A stretch of 64,000 nt of DNA from Ustulina deusta. Its lineage: Eukaryota; Ascomycota; Sordariomycetes; Xylariales; Xylariaceae. The DNA lies in assembly GCA_023159155.1 (NCBI GenBank), contig JAJNNX010000011.1:682001-746000 (forward strand), given 5' to 3'. The notes below the pieces were generated by a model. That model was given only the letters and a program-made list of their open reading frames with translations. It was not told the DNA's origin and did not search any database. Below, piece by piece: positions 10,756-22,791 of this stretch. Position numbers and translations under genes: made by a program. Numbering within the stretch: the first letter of the stretch is position 1; every line of letters starts with the position of its first letter.

Positions 10756-12744
10756 CTAGTTGGCACCCTTCTTCATCAGTTCGTCGACTTCTCTCTGCAA
10801 TGCGTCCAGATCCGCCAAGATCTCGTCACCATGTTTTCCACTTTCCACCACCGTAGGAGTAGCAGAGCCATTCCCAGCCGATATAGAGCCGACACTTCCC
10901 TTCCGCACCCGCTCCCAACCAAGGGTCGACGCGCTCGGAGTCGGATGGCTACCACCCCGAGCTCGAGGTGGAGGCGGGGGCGGGGGCGGCGCGCCGCTAT
11001 CCTTTTCTCTGCTCACTCTTCTAAGTGAAGTTGGGCCAGTGCTGCTTTCCATACTCCTAACACTAGGTGGCCGTCTCGTGCTCTGTTTCCTCGTTGGTGG
11101 CGGGGCTGGGGGGTTTAGTTTAGGTTGTCCATTCAGTCCGGCCGAGGTTGTACTTAAACTTTGTGAATGTCTGAGCTGAATACCTGGGGAGGCTATAGGA
11201 GTGAAGCTATTTTCCGACGGGCTTTGTTCCCTTTCGCTTAACCCAGGGCTTGCAGCTGGGGAGAAACTACCGTGGCTGAAATTCGCAAAGGCACTCCCCT
11301 GCCGCGTATGGCCAGGCCTTCGCGGGGGAGGGGGAGCCGGTGCGTAAGAAGGCTTTTCGGAATTCGCACTGATGCGTAGGCTCTCTGCCCTGGACCTATT
11401 GGACTCCATGGATGATCTTGGAGGGTCTTCATCGGTATTGGCGGGATAATTCGATGGTATTTTGCTCTCACTTCTCCCGTGTCGGCGTGGTGGAGGTGCT
11501 GCGGGTTTGCGGGACTGGGTGCTGGTCTGAGACCCGGAGCGGCTTCTAGTAGTTGGCGGGGGCGTTGGCGATCTGGGATGAGCTTGTAGTTCCGCCAATG
11601 CTTCCGGTACCTTTCCAGCTGCCTCACGATCAAAGGGGGATTCCACATCATCGTCTACAGAGGCACGCAAAGGAGGCGCGGGAAGGGGTTTGTTTATGTT
11701 TGTTGTCCCTTGGGATGATTGTGAAATTTCCGATTCAGAGCCGGCTTTCTGTGGAGTTGCTCCAGATGGTGAGGAGAGATCGGGACTCCTCGAAGAAATG
11801 GCAGGCTTTGCACCACGAAAGTTCGAATCGGCTCCCAGCTCAATCTTGATGAGCTTACCATGCCTGGAGCTAGGAGGAGGCGGCTTTTTGCGTGCCGAGG
11901 CAGATGAGACAGCCGCCAATGGAGATGTGGGAAGAACACCTTTACGCTCCTCTGATGCTTCAGACTCGGATATTTCATGGGATGTCCTGGGTGTTTCATG
12001 CAGAGCATCAAATATGGACTGTTTGGATACTGAACTCGCGTCCGTAGCACTGGCCCCATCGGGCAGGGTTCCGAGAGACGGTGCTGTTCTCGAGGGATTT
12101 CCAGCAGAATCCGTCGCTGTGTGACTTGGTTTTGGCAGGTTCGCGTAGCCCGTCAACAGTAGACGTTTGAAAGAGTCAACATCAAGTGACCCTTTAGACG
12201 CGCTCGTAGCAGGATCAGTGGTGTTAGCATCATGTACTTGGCCCCTCCTCTCAATATCCTGCAGGGTTCTGGCAAAGGGATTTGGAGGAATTCGCGGGAG
12301 AGGAGGCTCTGAGGGAAGCTTGCTATCTGGGTCTACTGCACCGGCGCCAAAGGGGTCGTCGGCTTGGCCGTCGCTCTTGCTGGAATCACTAACGCTATCG
12401 TCGTCATCATCGCCATCAAACCGCTCCAACGCGGGCAATCGAGTCACAGGGACGGCATCTTCGGGCGAGGAGGGCGGCGGCGACTGTACGCGAACCCTCT
12501 TGACGATCTTCTTGGGCCTCGGCTGCACGGGTTGCCCTTCCTCGTCCGGCCTCTCGGGTTCTGGCACGGCAGACCTGAAGCTCGTGGAAGGAGGCCGAGC
12601 TGTGGTTGTGGAGGAGGCTTGGGGTCCGTCGATGCCGAAGCTCGAGCCCGAGCCCGAAGATGCTGCGGGGTTCACAGATGCGCCTTGTTTCCGGCGAAAG
12701 GGATTGTTGGAACCGAAGGATTGCCCGCTCGAAGACATGATCAA
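10756..12744 (-). CDS. proline-rich disordered protein with NPF motifs, likely actin/endocytosis scaffold
   Basis: Single exon of up to 662 aa; the start may be the ATG at 12744 or the one two codons later (MSSSGQSFG). Nearly the whole protein is low-complexity, rich in Ser, Pro and Arg. Visible short motifs are NPF twice (SNNPFRRK near residue 15 and PPNPFARTL near 152), DPF/SPF (DDPFGAG, ESPFDRE), and many proline runs of the SH3/EVH1-ligand type (PLPAPPLR, APPPRR, APPPPRRPG, and an eight-Pro run near residue 600). The last 25 residues (DEILADLDALQREVDELMKK) form a short amphipathic helix. NPF motifs bind EH domains of endocytic adaptors and polyproline binds SH3 proteins. An endocytic or cortical-actin adaptor is therefore inferred, not shown. 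I do not recognise a named orthologue. Confidence 0.8.
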   Translation of the reverse strand: MIMSSSGQSFGSNNPFRRKQGASVNPAASSGSGSSFGIDGPQASSTTTARPPSTSFRSAVPEPERPDEEGQPVQPRPKKIVKRVRVQSPPPSSPEDAVPVTRLPALERFDGDDDDDSVSDSSKSDGQADDPFGAGAVDPDSKLPSEPPLPRIPPNPFARTLQDIERRGQVHDANTTDPATSASKGSLDVDSFKRLLLTGYANLPKPSHTATDSAGNPSRTAPSLGTLPDGASATDASSVSKQSIFDALHETPRTSHEISESEASEERKGVLPTSPLAAVSSASARKKPPPPSSRHGKLIKIELGADSNFRGAKPAISSRSPDLSSPSGATPQKAGSESEISQSSQGTTNINKPLPAPPLRASVDDDVESPFDREAAGKVPEALAELQAHPRSPTPPPTTRSRSGSQTSTQSRKPAAPPPRRHGRSESKIPSNYPANTDEDPPRSSMESNRSRAESLRISANSEKPSYAPAPPPPRRPGHTRQGSAFANFSHGSFSPAASPGLSEREQSPSENSFTPIASPGIQLRHSQSLSTTSAGLNGQPKLNPPAPPPTRKQSTRRPPSVRSMESSTGPTSLRRVSREKDSGAPPPPPPPPRARGGSHPTPSASTLGWERVRKGSVGSISAGNGSATPTVVESGKHGDEILADLDALQREVDELMKKGAN

Positions 12745-14533
12745 GTTGAATTGGAGGACACGTTGCAGTCGTCAGGAGAGAGAGTTATATCATAGCCGTG
12801 TCAAGCCCCATGATAGGCGCGGGGCGGGGGTATGGATCCGACCTTGGGCAAGTCGGCGATGATGCCTAGACTAGGTAGACAGCCTGCACACCCACGGCTG
12901 ACGCGGACGTGGACGTGGACGAGGTCGTGGTCGTGGTCGTGGTCGTGGACGAGGCCGGCCGAGGCTGGTCGCAGTCGGTCGCAAATCGGTGGGCCAGGTC
13001 GGTTCAATGTCGTGTTGCGCACCGCACTCGCGATGCTTCGATGTCGACGCACACAAATCACACAGCCTGTCTATCCGGCTGCCACAGACGACAGCATAGG
13101 GCAGGGGCTGTACGATCGGGCGGGATCACAGGATGCGATCGGAAGAACCGGTTGTGCGGGTGGAGTGCCGGGCAGAAGAGAACACAAGCATCACTGGCTG
13201 GTTCGCGGAAGAAGAGGGCGAGAGGGACACCATGAGTCGCAGTGGACGTGGTGGGAGTAGTTCGCTAAAAACAGAGGGAGCTTCCGATACGGCCCATACC
13301 AAATCCCCGGCTCTGTGTTCCGCTCCTTACTGCCCTATTGCGCAGTGGTGACGGCTAGGACGGGACAAGGAAGACAGGGGACTAGTCGACTGCTGGTCGC
13401 TAACTAAGCCTTGGTGGCTGGCTGCAGGGCTATTGGTACTTGCCTTACTTACTTACAGTACATGTATTTGACGACGAATACAACGTAGGCAGATATACGT
13501 TGGCCAACGTGGCGTAAATATGCTTCATGTCACCCAAAAATAGATATCATAATATACATATACTAGAAATGAGCTTTGATATTGACTAGGCTCATCTATC
13601 TACCTAGCAGGTAGTTGGAGGAATTGTTGACCTTTGACGGATGATGGGTAATTGTTATTAGCATTAGGTACTGACTACCTAGGTACCTAAGGGTTTAGGT
13701 GCCTCCCAGATAGTGATTACTAAGTAGGTAGGTACTTAAGTGTAGAAGACATCATAAGTGCCTAAGGTACCTACAGCACTTAGATTAGGCAGATAGTATA
13801 CACGCCTAGCTATGCGCAGACCAGCTATCATGTAATTATATACTTACTTATAATCTAGCAAATGTATGTGGATTTACTATCTACCCATTAATTCTCAAGT
13901 TCTGCGGTGCGAATTACTCTGTTATATAAGCTTATAAGTAGAGCTGATGTCTTGATCTTTCTAAGAATGACAGATCAAGCTTAGGGAGTTAGAAGGTTAT
14001 CACATAAGTTTAACTTAACAACGCAGCCAATCAAAAAGGCATAAGATAACTTAATAGTCACATAGTAGTAGAGCTCGGGTTTCCCAACTTGGAAGCCTTA
14101 CATACAGGTAATACCTACCTGCATACCAATAAACCTAACTCCATCCCACCTGAGGGGAAATCTCCGCTGTATGTAATATGATATCAATAGTATAGTTCCT
14201 CAAACCTCACATTCTATTCCAAAGTGATACAGCATTGTCGCTTGTGAGAAAGCGGGCAATTCCGCAAGTGACCTGGAGCACTGTACATTGCATACTCGAG
14301 GTAGGGCAGAGATGTTGCAGTTCTTCATCGCGCAAGGGTATCCCCTGTGGAGACTGCAAATCATTGATCGACAGCACTGTGATAAGAGGTACAGGATGCA
14401 GATGCGTGCAACACTGAGACATACTAGTACCTAGTACTGATCTCTGTACACAATACACTACAAAACCCGACAATATAAAGCTATTTTATTGCTACGATTT
14501 CGAGATATGTAGAACTGAGCGTAAAAAATCAGG
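12745..14533. other. upstream region of the proline-rich gene and AT-rich spacer
   Basis: 12745-13400 is GC-rich and continuous with the gene's promoter. From 13440 to 14200 the sequence is AT-rich and packed with TAGGTA/TACCTA words, most densely at 13600-13800, where palindromes such as CCTAGGTACC occur. No gene could be supported. Confidence 0.5.
12907..12954 (+). repeat. hexanucleotide microsatellite (GTCGTG/GTGGAC)n
   Basis: Tandem six-base units of GTGGAC and GGTCGT type, in a GC-rich stretch about 160-210 bp upstream of the proline-rich gene's start. It lies in the presumed promoter or 5' UTR of that gene. Confidence 0.75.
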
Positions 14534-14893
14534 TTAAATAGAAAAAAAAAACATTGACCATAAAAATAAAGACCAGCAGATAAATAAAGAAATCGAGACA
14601 CGGTGATGACATGATTTCATCACCATTCCACTCGAGAATACCGGTAAGAGCCGAAGTGGGGCAAAGCACAGGCCATTTTTGGTGCGAACTCCTACAAGGG
14701 AGTCTAAGGTGCACACTAAGGAGGCAGACCCCTCGCACGTGATGCCCCTTATCGACAACAATGGGTTGAAGCTGATTTCCGTTTCTGGGTCAATGTAAAC
14801 ACCATAGAGAGGTCTTGATCCACCACCAGCAAAAGACGCGTCAACGCAGGTGTCATCTAGGACAAATCCTTCTTGGCATCGGACCCCTCTCAT
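14534..14893 (-). CDS. low-confidence ORF, possible exon or remnant of a Cys-containing protein
   Basis: Open frame of 119 aa. The first 60 residues look protein-like, with spaced cysteines (RCQEGFVLDDTCVDASFAG, GVYIDPETEISFNPLLSI, GITCEGSASLVCTLDS). The frame stays open upstream to TTTAG at about 14910, which could be an intron acceptor. The C-terminal third (Phe/Ser/Leu-rich) looks like read-through into AT-rich non-coding DNA. No signal peptide start was found and I do not recognise a family. It could be a fragment of a secreted protein or chance. Confidence 0.2.
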   Translation of the reverse strand: MRGVRCQEGFVLDDTCVDASFAGGGSRPLYGVYIDPETEISFNPLLSIRGITCEGSASLVCTLDSLVGVRTKNGLCFAPLRLLPVFSSGMVMKSCHHRVSISLFICWSLFLWSMFFFSI

Positions 14894-15308
14894 GAAATCA
14901 CTTTTCGAGTCCTAAACCGAGGATCAAGACAGAGTTGTAACAATGTAAAAAGCCTTTGGTCATTGGTATAATTACAGGGTGTAGCTTCATCAGTCGTCAA
15001 AACCCTCTGCCGATGTTATGACCAGAGTATGTGCAATCCGCCCACGCTAACACTTAGAATCGACAACCCCCGCCGATGATAAGTAACATCGTCGTTGCCA
15101 ACACCCATCCTATTTCATGTACCGTTTGGGTGAGTCACCCTTCCAATCCCGATGAAAAAAGCATCAAACATATGCCCCCGAACCCCTTGCATGATAACCC
15201 ATACACATGCACGTGCGCGCATCTCTTTATTCCCAGATTCCTGAAACGCCAGTTGACTGCCGAGTCCACCGAAAGACAAAACACCAAAAATCAAGAATTC
15301 AAGGCTAT

Positions 15309-16423
15309 CTATGCCGCAGCTTCAGCCTTGGTTTCTTTCTTTGGTGCCTTTTCTTTCTTGGGTGCGGCTTTCTTTGGCGCACCGGCCTTCTTCGCGGCAG
15401 GCTTAGCAGATGTCTTCGCGACACGACCAGACTTAGTCTTTGTCAACGTGGTAGGCTTCTCGACGACAGCAGGGGCCTGTCCGTGTTAGTTGATGCTAAT
15501 AGTGGCAACGAGATCTGACATACATCCTTCTTTGCTGCAGGAGCCTTCTTAGGAGCGGCTTTCTTGGGGGCTGCAGCCTTCTTGGCAACAGGCTTCTTCT
15601 CACTAGCCTCCTTCTCCTTCTTTGGAGCGGCAGGTTTCTTCGCGGTGGTTGCTTTCTTGGCACTTTCCTTCTCCTTCTTGGGGGCAGCCTTCTTCACCTC
15701 CTTCTCGCTCTCCTTCTTGGGAACAGGCTTGACAGCCGGCTTTGATTTCTTGGAGAGCTTGGTGGTACCAGAGGGGCCTACGACAAGTTAGAAACATTGA
15801 TGATCCAGTTATTTCTCATATCTGTCCTATCAATGAGATGAATAGGGAGCAAAGAATAACATACCCTTAGGTTGCTCAAACACTCCCTTGTCGACACCAG
15901 CCTTCAACGCCTTATTGAATAGCGAGTCGAACATGTTATCAGTAGCAGTGATTGTGTTGTTGGCTTTGACATATTTCTTTAGAGATTGACGGCTATGTTC
16001 AGGTTAGCTACATGTCTGGTACTGGACCGTCATGGCAAAGCATCACATACCTAGAGCCTGTACGATCTTTAAGCTATAGTATGAAACGAATTAGTTATCT
16101 TGATAGATTGACATAAAAGGATGAAAAGGTTTTGACAGAGCGATGCATCCACCGATGTGGCAACATGAGCGCACACTTCGGAGCATGCATCATGCGCCCG
16201 ACCAGAGGCCGAGACGGAATGCGCCGAGGACAGAAGGTACAGGGAGCATTACAGCAATAATAGCATCAGTGATCATATCCTGCAAACGGTCAGTACTCGA
16301 CAAGATCTCTACTCGGCTTGAATGATGTTATGCCAGAGCTGTACACACCTGGTACGAAGCATGAGTGCTTTTGGCCTTGGGAGCAGCAGTAGCCGCAGCG
16401 CCGTCTGCCTTCTTGGGACCCAT
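15309..16423 (-). CDS. hH1: histone H1 (linker histone), six exons
   Basis: Exons: 16349-16423, 16253-16279, 16051-16073, 15865-15992, 15524-15777 and 15309-15476. They join in frame to 224 aa, ending with TAG at 15309-15311. The N-terminus is MGPKKADGAAATAAPKAKS. The globular H15 winged-helix domain follows (SYQDMITDAIIALKDRTGSS, then RQSLKKYVKANNTITATDNM and FDSLFNKALKAGVDKGVFEQ). The tail of about 120 residues is built of Lys/Ala/Pro repeats (PKKEKE, AAPKKAAPKKAP). It binds linker DNA at the nucleosome dyad in the nucleus. The second and third exons are only 27 and 23 nt but encode conserved H15 residues, and all five introns have GT-AG ends. The donor of intron 2 (GTAATG) is slightly atypical. 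Filamentous ascomycetes usually have one H1 gene. Confidence 0.95.
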
Positions 16424-19400
16424 TGCGCAAGATGGAATTGGGTGATGATGGGGTTAAAAAGCGGTGATATTAATTGGAGGGATTGATAGACAGAGGCCTA
16501 GATGACTTGGATCGAATGTTATCGAGAGAAGGAAGGCTGTTTTGCGACGCGATGGGTGAGAGAGAGATGGGAGGGAAACAGGAATGGAGGGAGGTGCCGC
16601 TGGCGGCGCGTCGGCGAGCAGGTGAGTGCGCTCTTATAGCAAAGTGGGGGGATGGGAGGTGCACAATCAGTAAAACCAAAAAATCGGTGCCGGCTCTGGG
16701 TGAGAAGGATCCAGGTGCGGGTGGCCTGCGTGACAGCCCTGCTAGCCAGCATCAGGTCCGTTAATTAATTGTTCTCTCCCGCACCTCTCTGTTCTGCTGT
16801 TCAACTTCAACCCATCCTCTTTTTATTTTCTTTTTATTTTATTGCCTATTTTTACTTTTATTTTTGGACGTCCTACCTTTATTCACACCCAACTGATCGT
16901 CTCCCTTATTCCATATTTATCTTTCCCCACATCCAGATACTTGCCCGTCTTGCTTGTTACGTATTACTCGTATTCGATTTTAACACATAGCCCTACTGCT
17001 TTTCTTTTCACCAGGCTTAAAAGATAGCAGGTGACTGTTCATCATTCTCATTATTGTGATTTCCTATTACACCCGTACATCTGGGTCGATGCGCTTGGTA
17101 TGATGATCTATCTACTGTAGATACTATGTAGCATTCATTCATCATGTGTTTTTACCCACTTGGATCTCGGCGCGGCATGTTGTCTTGCATGTTCCATCTT
17201 CGCGTGAATGGTTGATGGACCGAGTAAGCGAGTAGTCTACCTGCCTGAGGTAATAATCTTGTAGTGTAGCATCTCTGGCTGTGGCCTTTGAAACACTTGC
17301 GGTTTTGCCCCATTTGGCTTAGACAGTCATCAGTGGCAGCTATTTTGACACATCACACACAGCCTCTACCGGTTGCCATGCGGCCAATCAGACAACTCGG
17401 AGCTTATTGATTGGGTACCCGCAGGGATTAGTTGTGATCTAAGAGTCTGGACCTGGCACACAACTCTGCTTCTCCCCCATCCCCTCTGATGGCATTCTAT
17501 GCATTGCACTAGCATTTCTGGGTACCTGGTCGGGAGAGGATGTCGTGTCCGACCAGGTTCATCGCTCCCAATGCTACCGGTAGTAACCTAGTACATCCAG
17601 TCCCCGATTTGTTCAGGCCGAATTTTCTGATTGGCCAAGATTGCCATGCCAGCATTTTGCATACTCCAACTCTCTGTGTAGCGTGCAATCATGCGCCTCC
17701 GTCTCTGAATCCAACTCCCTCGCCCAGCTCTCTGCCATGCCCCCCTCCCCCCCTCCGGGAGCCCCGACTGTCCTCGTCCTCGCCTTCTCTCGCTTTTTCC
17801 ATTGAGCCTCCCACACTTGTTGGCCGATCGATCGATCAATTGACCCATTTGCTCATCCTTCGATTCTAGTCCGCCGGCCAGAATTGTTTCGTAAATGGGG
17901 CAAATCACGGTGCTAGGATCCGTATTAGTCTCTCAACCAACTTAGTATCATTCGATGTGCCGAGTCTGGTGTTTTTTCTGATTTCACACGTTTCGAGTCG
18001 CATCACTCCCGTTCACCATGACAGGTCCAAATCTATTCAACTCTTCACCCAGAATATCTCGATTTCATGCATCTGCTCTGCAGCTATCTTTTAGATGCAG
18101 AAGGAAGGGTTTGAGCGCTACATCCCTCATAAGGTGGAAGGGCTTGACTAGGCAGCCTGTCGCGTCTGATCCGGATTCGAAGCTATCTACACCCGGAATC
18201 ACCACACCATTCAACCTCCAATCCGCAACCGATTCTCTTTCCGCTTTGGTTTTCCATATCTCAAGTTACGCGGCTATCACGGGGTACTATTTGATACGAC
18301 ATATCCCAAAATTATTCTTCCTTTTTTTGTCTATTTCTCCGAACTTGTCGTGCGCTCAAGAACATCATTCTCAAATCAGATCGTGCCACACGGTTGTGCC
18401 CGAGTCCCTCTCTATCATGATATATCTTCCAGACAAGAACACAAGGTTACAAAAGTACTTTCATATAGGTTTGTTTAGCTGCCTGGTGTGTTTTGACTTA
18501 ATTTTGTGCATTTCCAGGTTATAATCCAGCAACTACGACTCAATGGCCGAAACACATGATCTCTTCAGGTGGATCAAGAGGACACGCGCCTAAGCGAGCC
18601 ACGCATCGAATTCGGCCTTCCCCGATCCTACGCCAAAACAACGAACTCTTCACAGCAAAGCATGCGTTGGCTCCAGCTCACTAATACCTCATTCATTGAT
18701 TCCATATATGCGGACGCGTATATCATAGTTGCTTCTCAGCACTACCTGATAATGCCTAAACAAATGCATTTGGAGGTTGCCACCATGAGCTTCACAGCAC
18801 TAAGGGACTTGACCTCCGCCCAGTTGTTGGTCGGTGCCTGACGATACAATGCGATCCATGATGAGTCTAATTGCTCTATACATTACTGTGGCAGATATCT
18901 CCGTTTCTTTTCGTTTTCTTTTTGCTTCGCCGCTGCTCCAGCATTATACATTACTGCTAGGCTCGACTCATCGTGCATACCCGAAGTGGACTCACAGACC
19001 AATGGACCCCAGGTCGGACAAGCCCTGCACGTTGCGGCTCTCCGTCGCCTGTCTTGTGGCAGCATAACGAAGGCACGTGGCTTACATTTCTGAGTCATTT
19101 TGAACTGTAAGGCGATGAGGGTGACGTACGTATGTTGGCGAAATAAATATCCAGCTGATCAGCGCGCATGCTCCTGGTGCAAACACAAGACCAGCCAACC
19201 TTCCAAATAATTCTAGTCGAGTCGGCCCCCTTACCCGCACGTATCTAGTCTAGATACGAGTCTCCGATGCACGTAGCTGGCACCATCTAATTTGCAAACG
19301 AATTGAGACGCTGCTTGGTGATCAAGAGGGTGATGGTATTGGAAAACACTCTTGAGGTTCTCCCAATGACACATCGCCCCATAACTAGGTAAGTATTGCA

Positions 19401-20511
19401 GGCAGTCCGGTAACAGACTTCCTGCCATTAGTAAATGCTCTCATGCGCATCCAGCAACGTTTCGTACACTTCACGGTTTGCAAGACTAAAGATCTCCTGA
19501 CCCAAGTAGTCATGAGGGCTGATAGTAAATACTATCATAGTCAATAAATGGATGTCTAATTAGATATAGAAGCGCCCAAAATCCACTCCCACGGCCGGTT
19601 AGGTCGAACAGTGCCCATGTGTCAAGGCGATTTATCACCAGCGCAAGGGTGATCAGGACTCACAAATTCGTGGGAATAAGCACATCCAGTGCCACCTCAT
19701 CCCGCACATAGCAAAGTCGCTAGGGCCAATCTATCGCATACTTGATACCAATCTTACTAAACCTCTTGCATCATCAATCACTTCAAGACGGAATTTCCGA
19801 TCCGCTTCTCCTTTTGAACATCCCATTCATGAATAACACTGGGTGTTTCTCCAGCCTGCAATGACAATTATCTCAGTTGTGGATAAGAGCATGTCTATAG
19901 TGAGAGCATCAATGGTTGGATGCCGGCGGATCCTCACTTCTGCAGCAGCGGCTAAGCAAATCATCATTGGCCTTGTGTCTCATATTAAACTTGAAACAGT
20001 ATCTGATCATCATTGTAACGCAACCAGCGAATTCGGAGCACTGACAACACCATCTCCTGTTCAAATGCTGAAGTCCAATACCAAGTTTAGACATTCCCCT
20101 TAAATAGAGGAAAGTAAATTTGGAGCTTCGCACAGTTCTCCACAGCTCAATCGCAAATTAGGGGTGATGTCACCACGCCAATCATACACCTCGGCTCCAT
20201 TGCGCCATTGTCGGCAAGGCTGATGGATGCTCGCCGGGGCAGGAGGCAGGGTTTTCTAGCCGTGATTCGCTTAGTACACTGGAGATGAGGTCTACCTAGG
20301 TAATTGTCGCTGTGCAGCTCTTATCAGTGCTCTCCTATAATGTTTTAGCGGCCTCGGATACATTTCGCGTCGCAATTTCTCCGCTTCGCCGTCTCATTTC
20401 AGCGGTTCCCTCGCGATGCCAATACATCAAAAGGACATCGTAATATCCGGTTTCCATTCCCGTCTCATCTAGGAGCTGAATGTCCTTTTGTTTGGATCGG
20501 CAATCTTCAAG
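16424..20511. other. 4-kb intergenic region between histone H1 and the PAQR gene
   Basis: Just upstream of H1 lies its promoter. A strongly T/C-rich tract (16800-16930) follows. CCAATCAG-type boxes occur at about 17392-17400 and, inverted (CTGATTGG), at about 17627-17634. The 168-codon frame at 18018 begins plausibly but degenerates into a Phe/Ile/Leu-rich stretch and could not be assigned. Nothing else convincing to 20511. Confidence 0.45.
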
Positions 20512-21600
20512 ATGGCATCGAACGCCCCAATTCAAATCGAGCCAGATCCGCCCAGCACCAGCAGCCGCCGCACTTCCTCGGGCGACGAGAAGCCCGGTGA
20601 GTCGTGGGTGGACGTCAGCGCGGTCGCAGACTTGGAGCGCCGCGCGCAGTCTCACAAACACGGGCTCATTTCCTACGATGAACTTCCTACCTGGCACCAA
20701 GACAACCCGTTCATCAGACACTCGTACCGGCCCATCTCGCGCAGCGCGGCCTCCTGTCTCCGGAGCTGGGGTTTCCTGCACAATGAGACCTTGAACATCT
20801 ACACGCATCTAATTCCAGCGGCGGCGGCGCTCTTCATCGGCCAGGCGTGGGTGCTCTCCCACCTGCGACAAAAGTACGCCCACGTTAGCACGAGCGACTA
20901 CGTGATCTTCGCGTTCCTGCTCTCTGCGTCCGCGACGTGTCTAGGCATCTCAAGTGCATACCACACGCTGATGAGCCACTCGCGGGAAGTCGAGGCGCGC
21001 TGGCTGCGCCTCGACTTCGTCGGCATCATCATTTTGATCGTGGGGTCGTTTGTGTCGGGGATCTACGTCGGGTTCTGGTGTGAACCCACCGAGCGCAAGA
21101 TCTACTGGAGCATGAGCGTGTCCCTGGGCGTCCTAAGCATAATCATCATGGTCGCGCCGTGTTTCCAGGGTCCGAAGTGGCGGACGTTCCGCCTCGTCGT
21201 GTTCGTCGTGACTGGTCTGTCGGGATTTGCGCCTATCATTCACGGGATTCACATGTTTGGTTTCGCGCAGATGGTCAAGCAGTCAGGGCTGCCATATTAC
21301 TTTGCCGAAGGCGGTCTCTTCTTAATTGGTGCTGTCACTTATGCGGTAAGTTTGGTGAATGATGCTCAGATGGGTTCCCCCACCACAACCTAGCGAGTGC
21401 GAGAAGAAACATGGCGAGGAATGCTAATATTGACGTAGTCCCGGTTCCCGGAACGTATCAAGCCTGGGACCTTTGATGTCTTTGGATCATCGCATCAGAT
21501 ATTTCATGTTTTAGTTGTGATTGCCACGCTCATTCATTTGATTGGCGTCCTAGAAGCCTTTGACTACAACTATCACAACAGACAATGCTCATGGCAATGA
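20512..21600 (+). CDS. PAQR / haemolysin-III family membrane protein (Izh/adiponectin-receptor-like)
   Basis: Exon 1 is 20512-21345, exon 2 is 21439-21600; a 93-nt intron (donor GTAAGTTT, acceptor TTGACGTAG) separates them. The product is 331 aa, the usual size of fungal Izh proteins. A cytosolic N-terminus of about 100 residues precedes seven hydrophobic segments. The family's metal-site residues are in place: SSAYHTLMSH after the second helix, RLDFVGI in the third, and SSHQIFHV before the last. The segment LRSWGFLHNETLNIYTHLIP matches the conserved entry to helix 1. Yeast Izh proteins act in zinc homeostasis and sterol-related signalling; relatives have ceramidase-like activity. The ATG at 20512 is preferred because upstream in-frame codons lack an ATG. 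Confidence 0.93.
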
Positions 21601-22791
21601 GGCAGCGCCCTAGATTTTACAATTAAAGATTAGTAATTCCATTAATATTTATGTTTCCCTCTATCTAATTATTGATAATATCGAGCAATGTCCAGACGAC
21701 AACTTGTCCTAAATACTGCTGAGCTAATGTCTAACGCGACCTGCTGGGGTGGGTTTGGCCAAACAAACATCCACGCAGCAAAGGCGTCTATTTATGCCTT
21801 CCGATATGTTTCACTTGAACTTGCTCAAATTCGTTCGTCCTCGCTTTAGTCTTGATTCTTGAGCTTGCTACTTGGCGATGGAACCAGCTCAGACACCTAC
21901 TCAGCAACTTTGCCGAAGAGCCCGCCCATGGAAACAATTGCAGATCATACGGTTGGGAAACGAAGGGATTTGGGGCCATTTCTCATTGAGGACCTTGAGC
22001 GGTATCATGTTTGTCTGCCAATTTCTGTATCTGAAATGTGATAAAAACCACCTCCAGAAACAAGACTAGCCGATCGAAAGAGGTTGGTGGTTGGGATCCG
22101 AAAAGATATCGAAACCATGAGACTCAACCTTCCCAAATCTCTTAGAATACCGAAGGGTGCAATCCTGAAGATCCCGGCGATCCCACCCGGTGTAGAAAAA
22201 AACGTAGACATTGATGCCAGGATATGCAGCAAGGCGTGTATCGAGCATTGCTGGCCAAAAACAACGCCATGGAGCGCGCCTCAGAGTCCGAAATCTGGAT
22301 CCTTGTTTCCGCAACATCTGATATAATTGTATGTAGACATGACAATTTTATCTTGATCATGATAACGCGACGAGCTTGTTTGGTTGAAGACACGGATGTT
22401 CACGAACCCGGCAGTAAATCCTGCTTTAATGAGCCCTGATCGTTTCTAACCGTCTCATCGCGACCTGCTCGTTCCTCCTCATTTTACAACATCGCAGACT
22501 CGGTCTAGTAGTGGTTTGGTAGGTAGTTGACTTGATAATTAGCTCAATAAGGAGCTTGATTACAGGAAACCCTCGACCTCCTCTGCACACCTACCTGCAG
22601 AGCGGACTATATGTTTGAGTTCGTAGTATTCGAGAATCAACGAATAGTAGAGCAAACCCAGGCATCATGAACTCGATTTTCGGCGTTTCTCATGTTGTTC
22701 TTTCTCGCCATCTCTCCCCTTCATCGACCCTATTCTCTCTCTAGCCCATACTTCAGTTTTCTCTCCTCCACCTTCGCAGCTTCTATTCTAT
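21601..22791. other. intergenic between convergent genes, no gene seen
   Basis: About 1.2 kb between the plus-strand PAQR gene and the minus-strand HET locus. Several 60-85 codon frames overlap each other on both strands at 21790-22440 without any family features. Confidence 0.5.

Noticed and set aside
12167..12862. 231-codon plus-strand frame
   Set aside because: Antisense shadow of the proline-rich gene. Its Ser/Gly/Ala composition follows from the codons on the other strand.
18018..18524. 168-codon plus-strand frame between H1 and the PAQR gene
   Set aside because: It starts plausibly but its second half is Phe/Ile/Leu-rich and non-coding in appearance; no family, no splice support.
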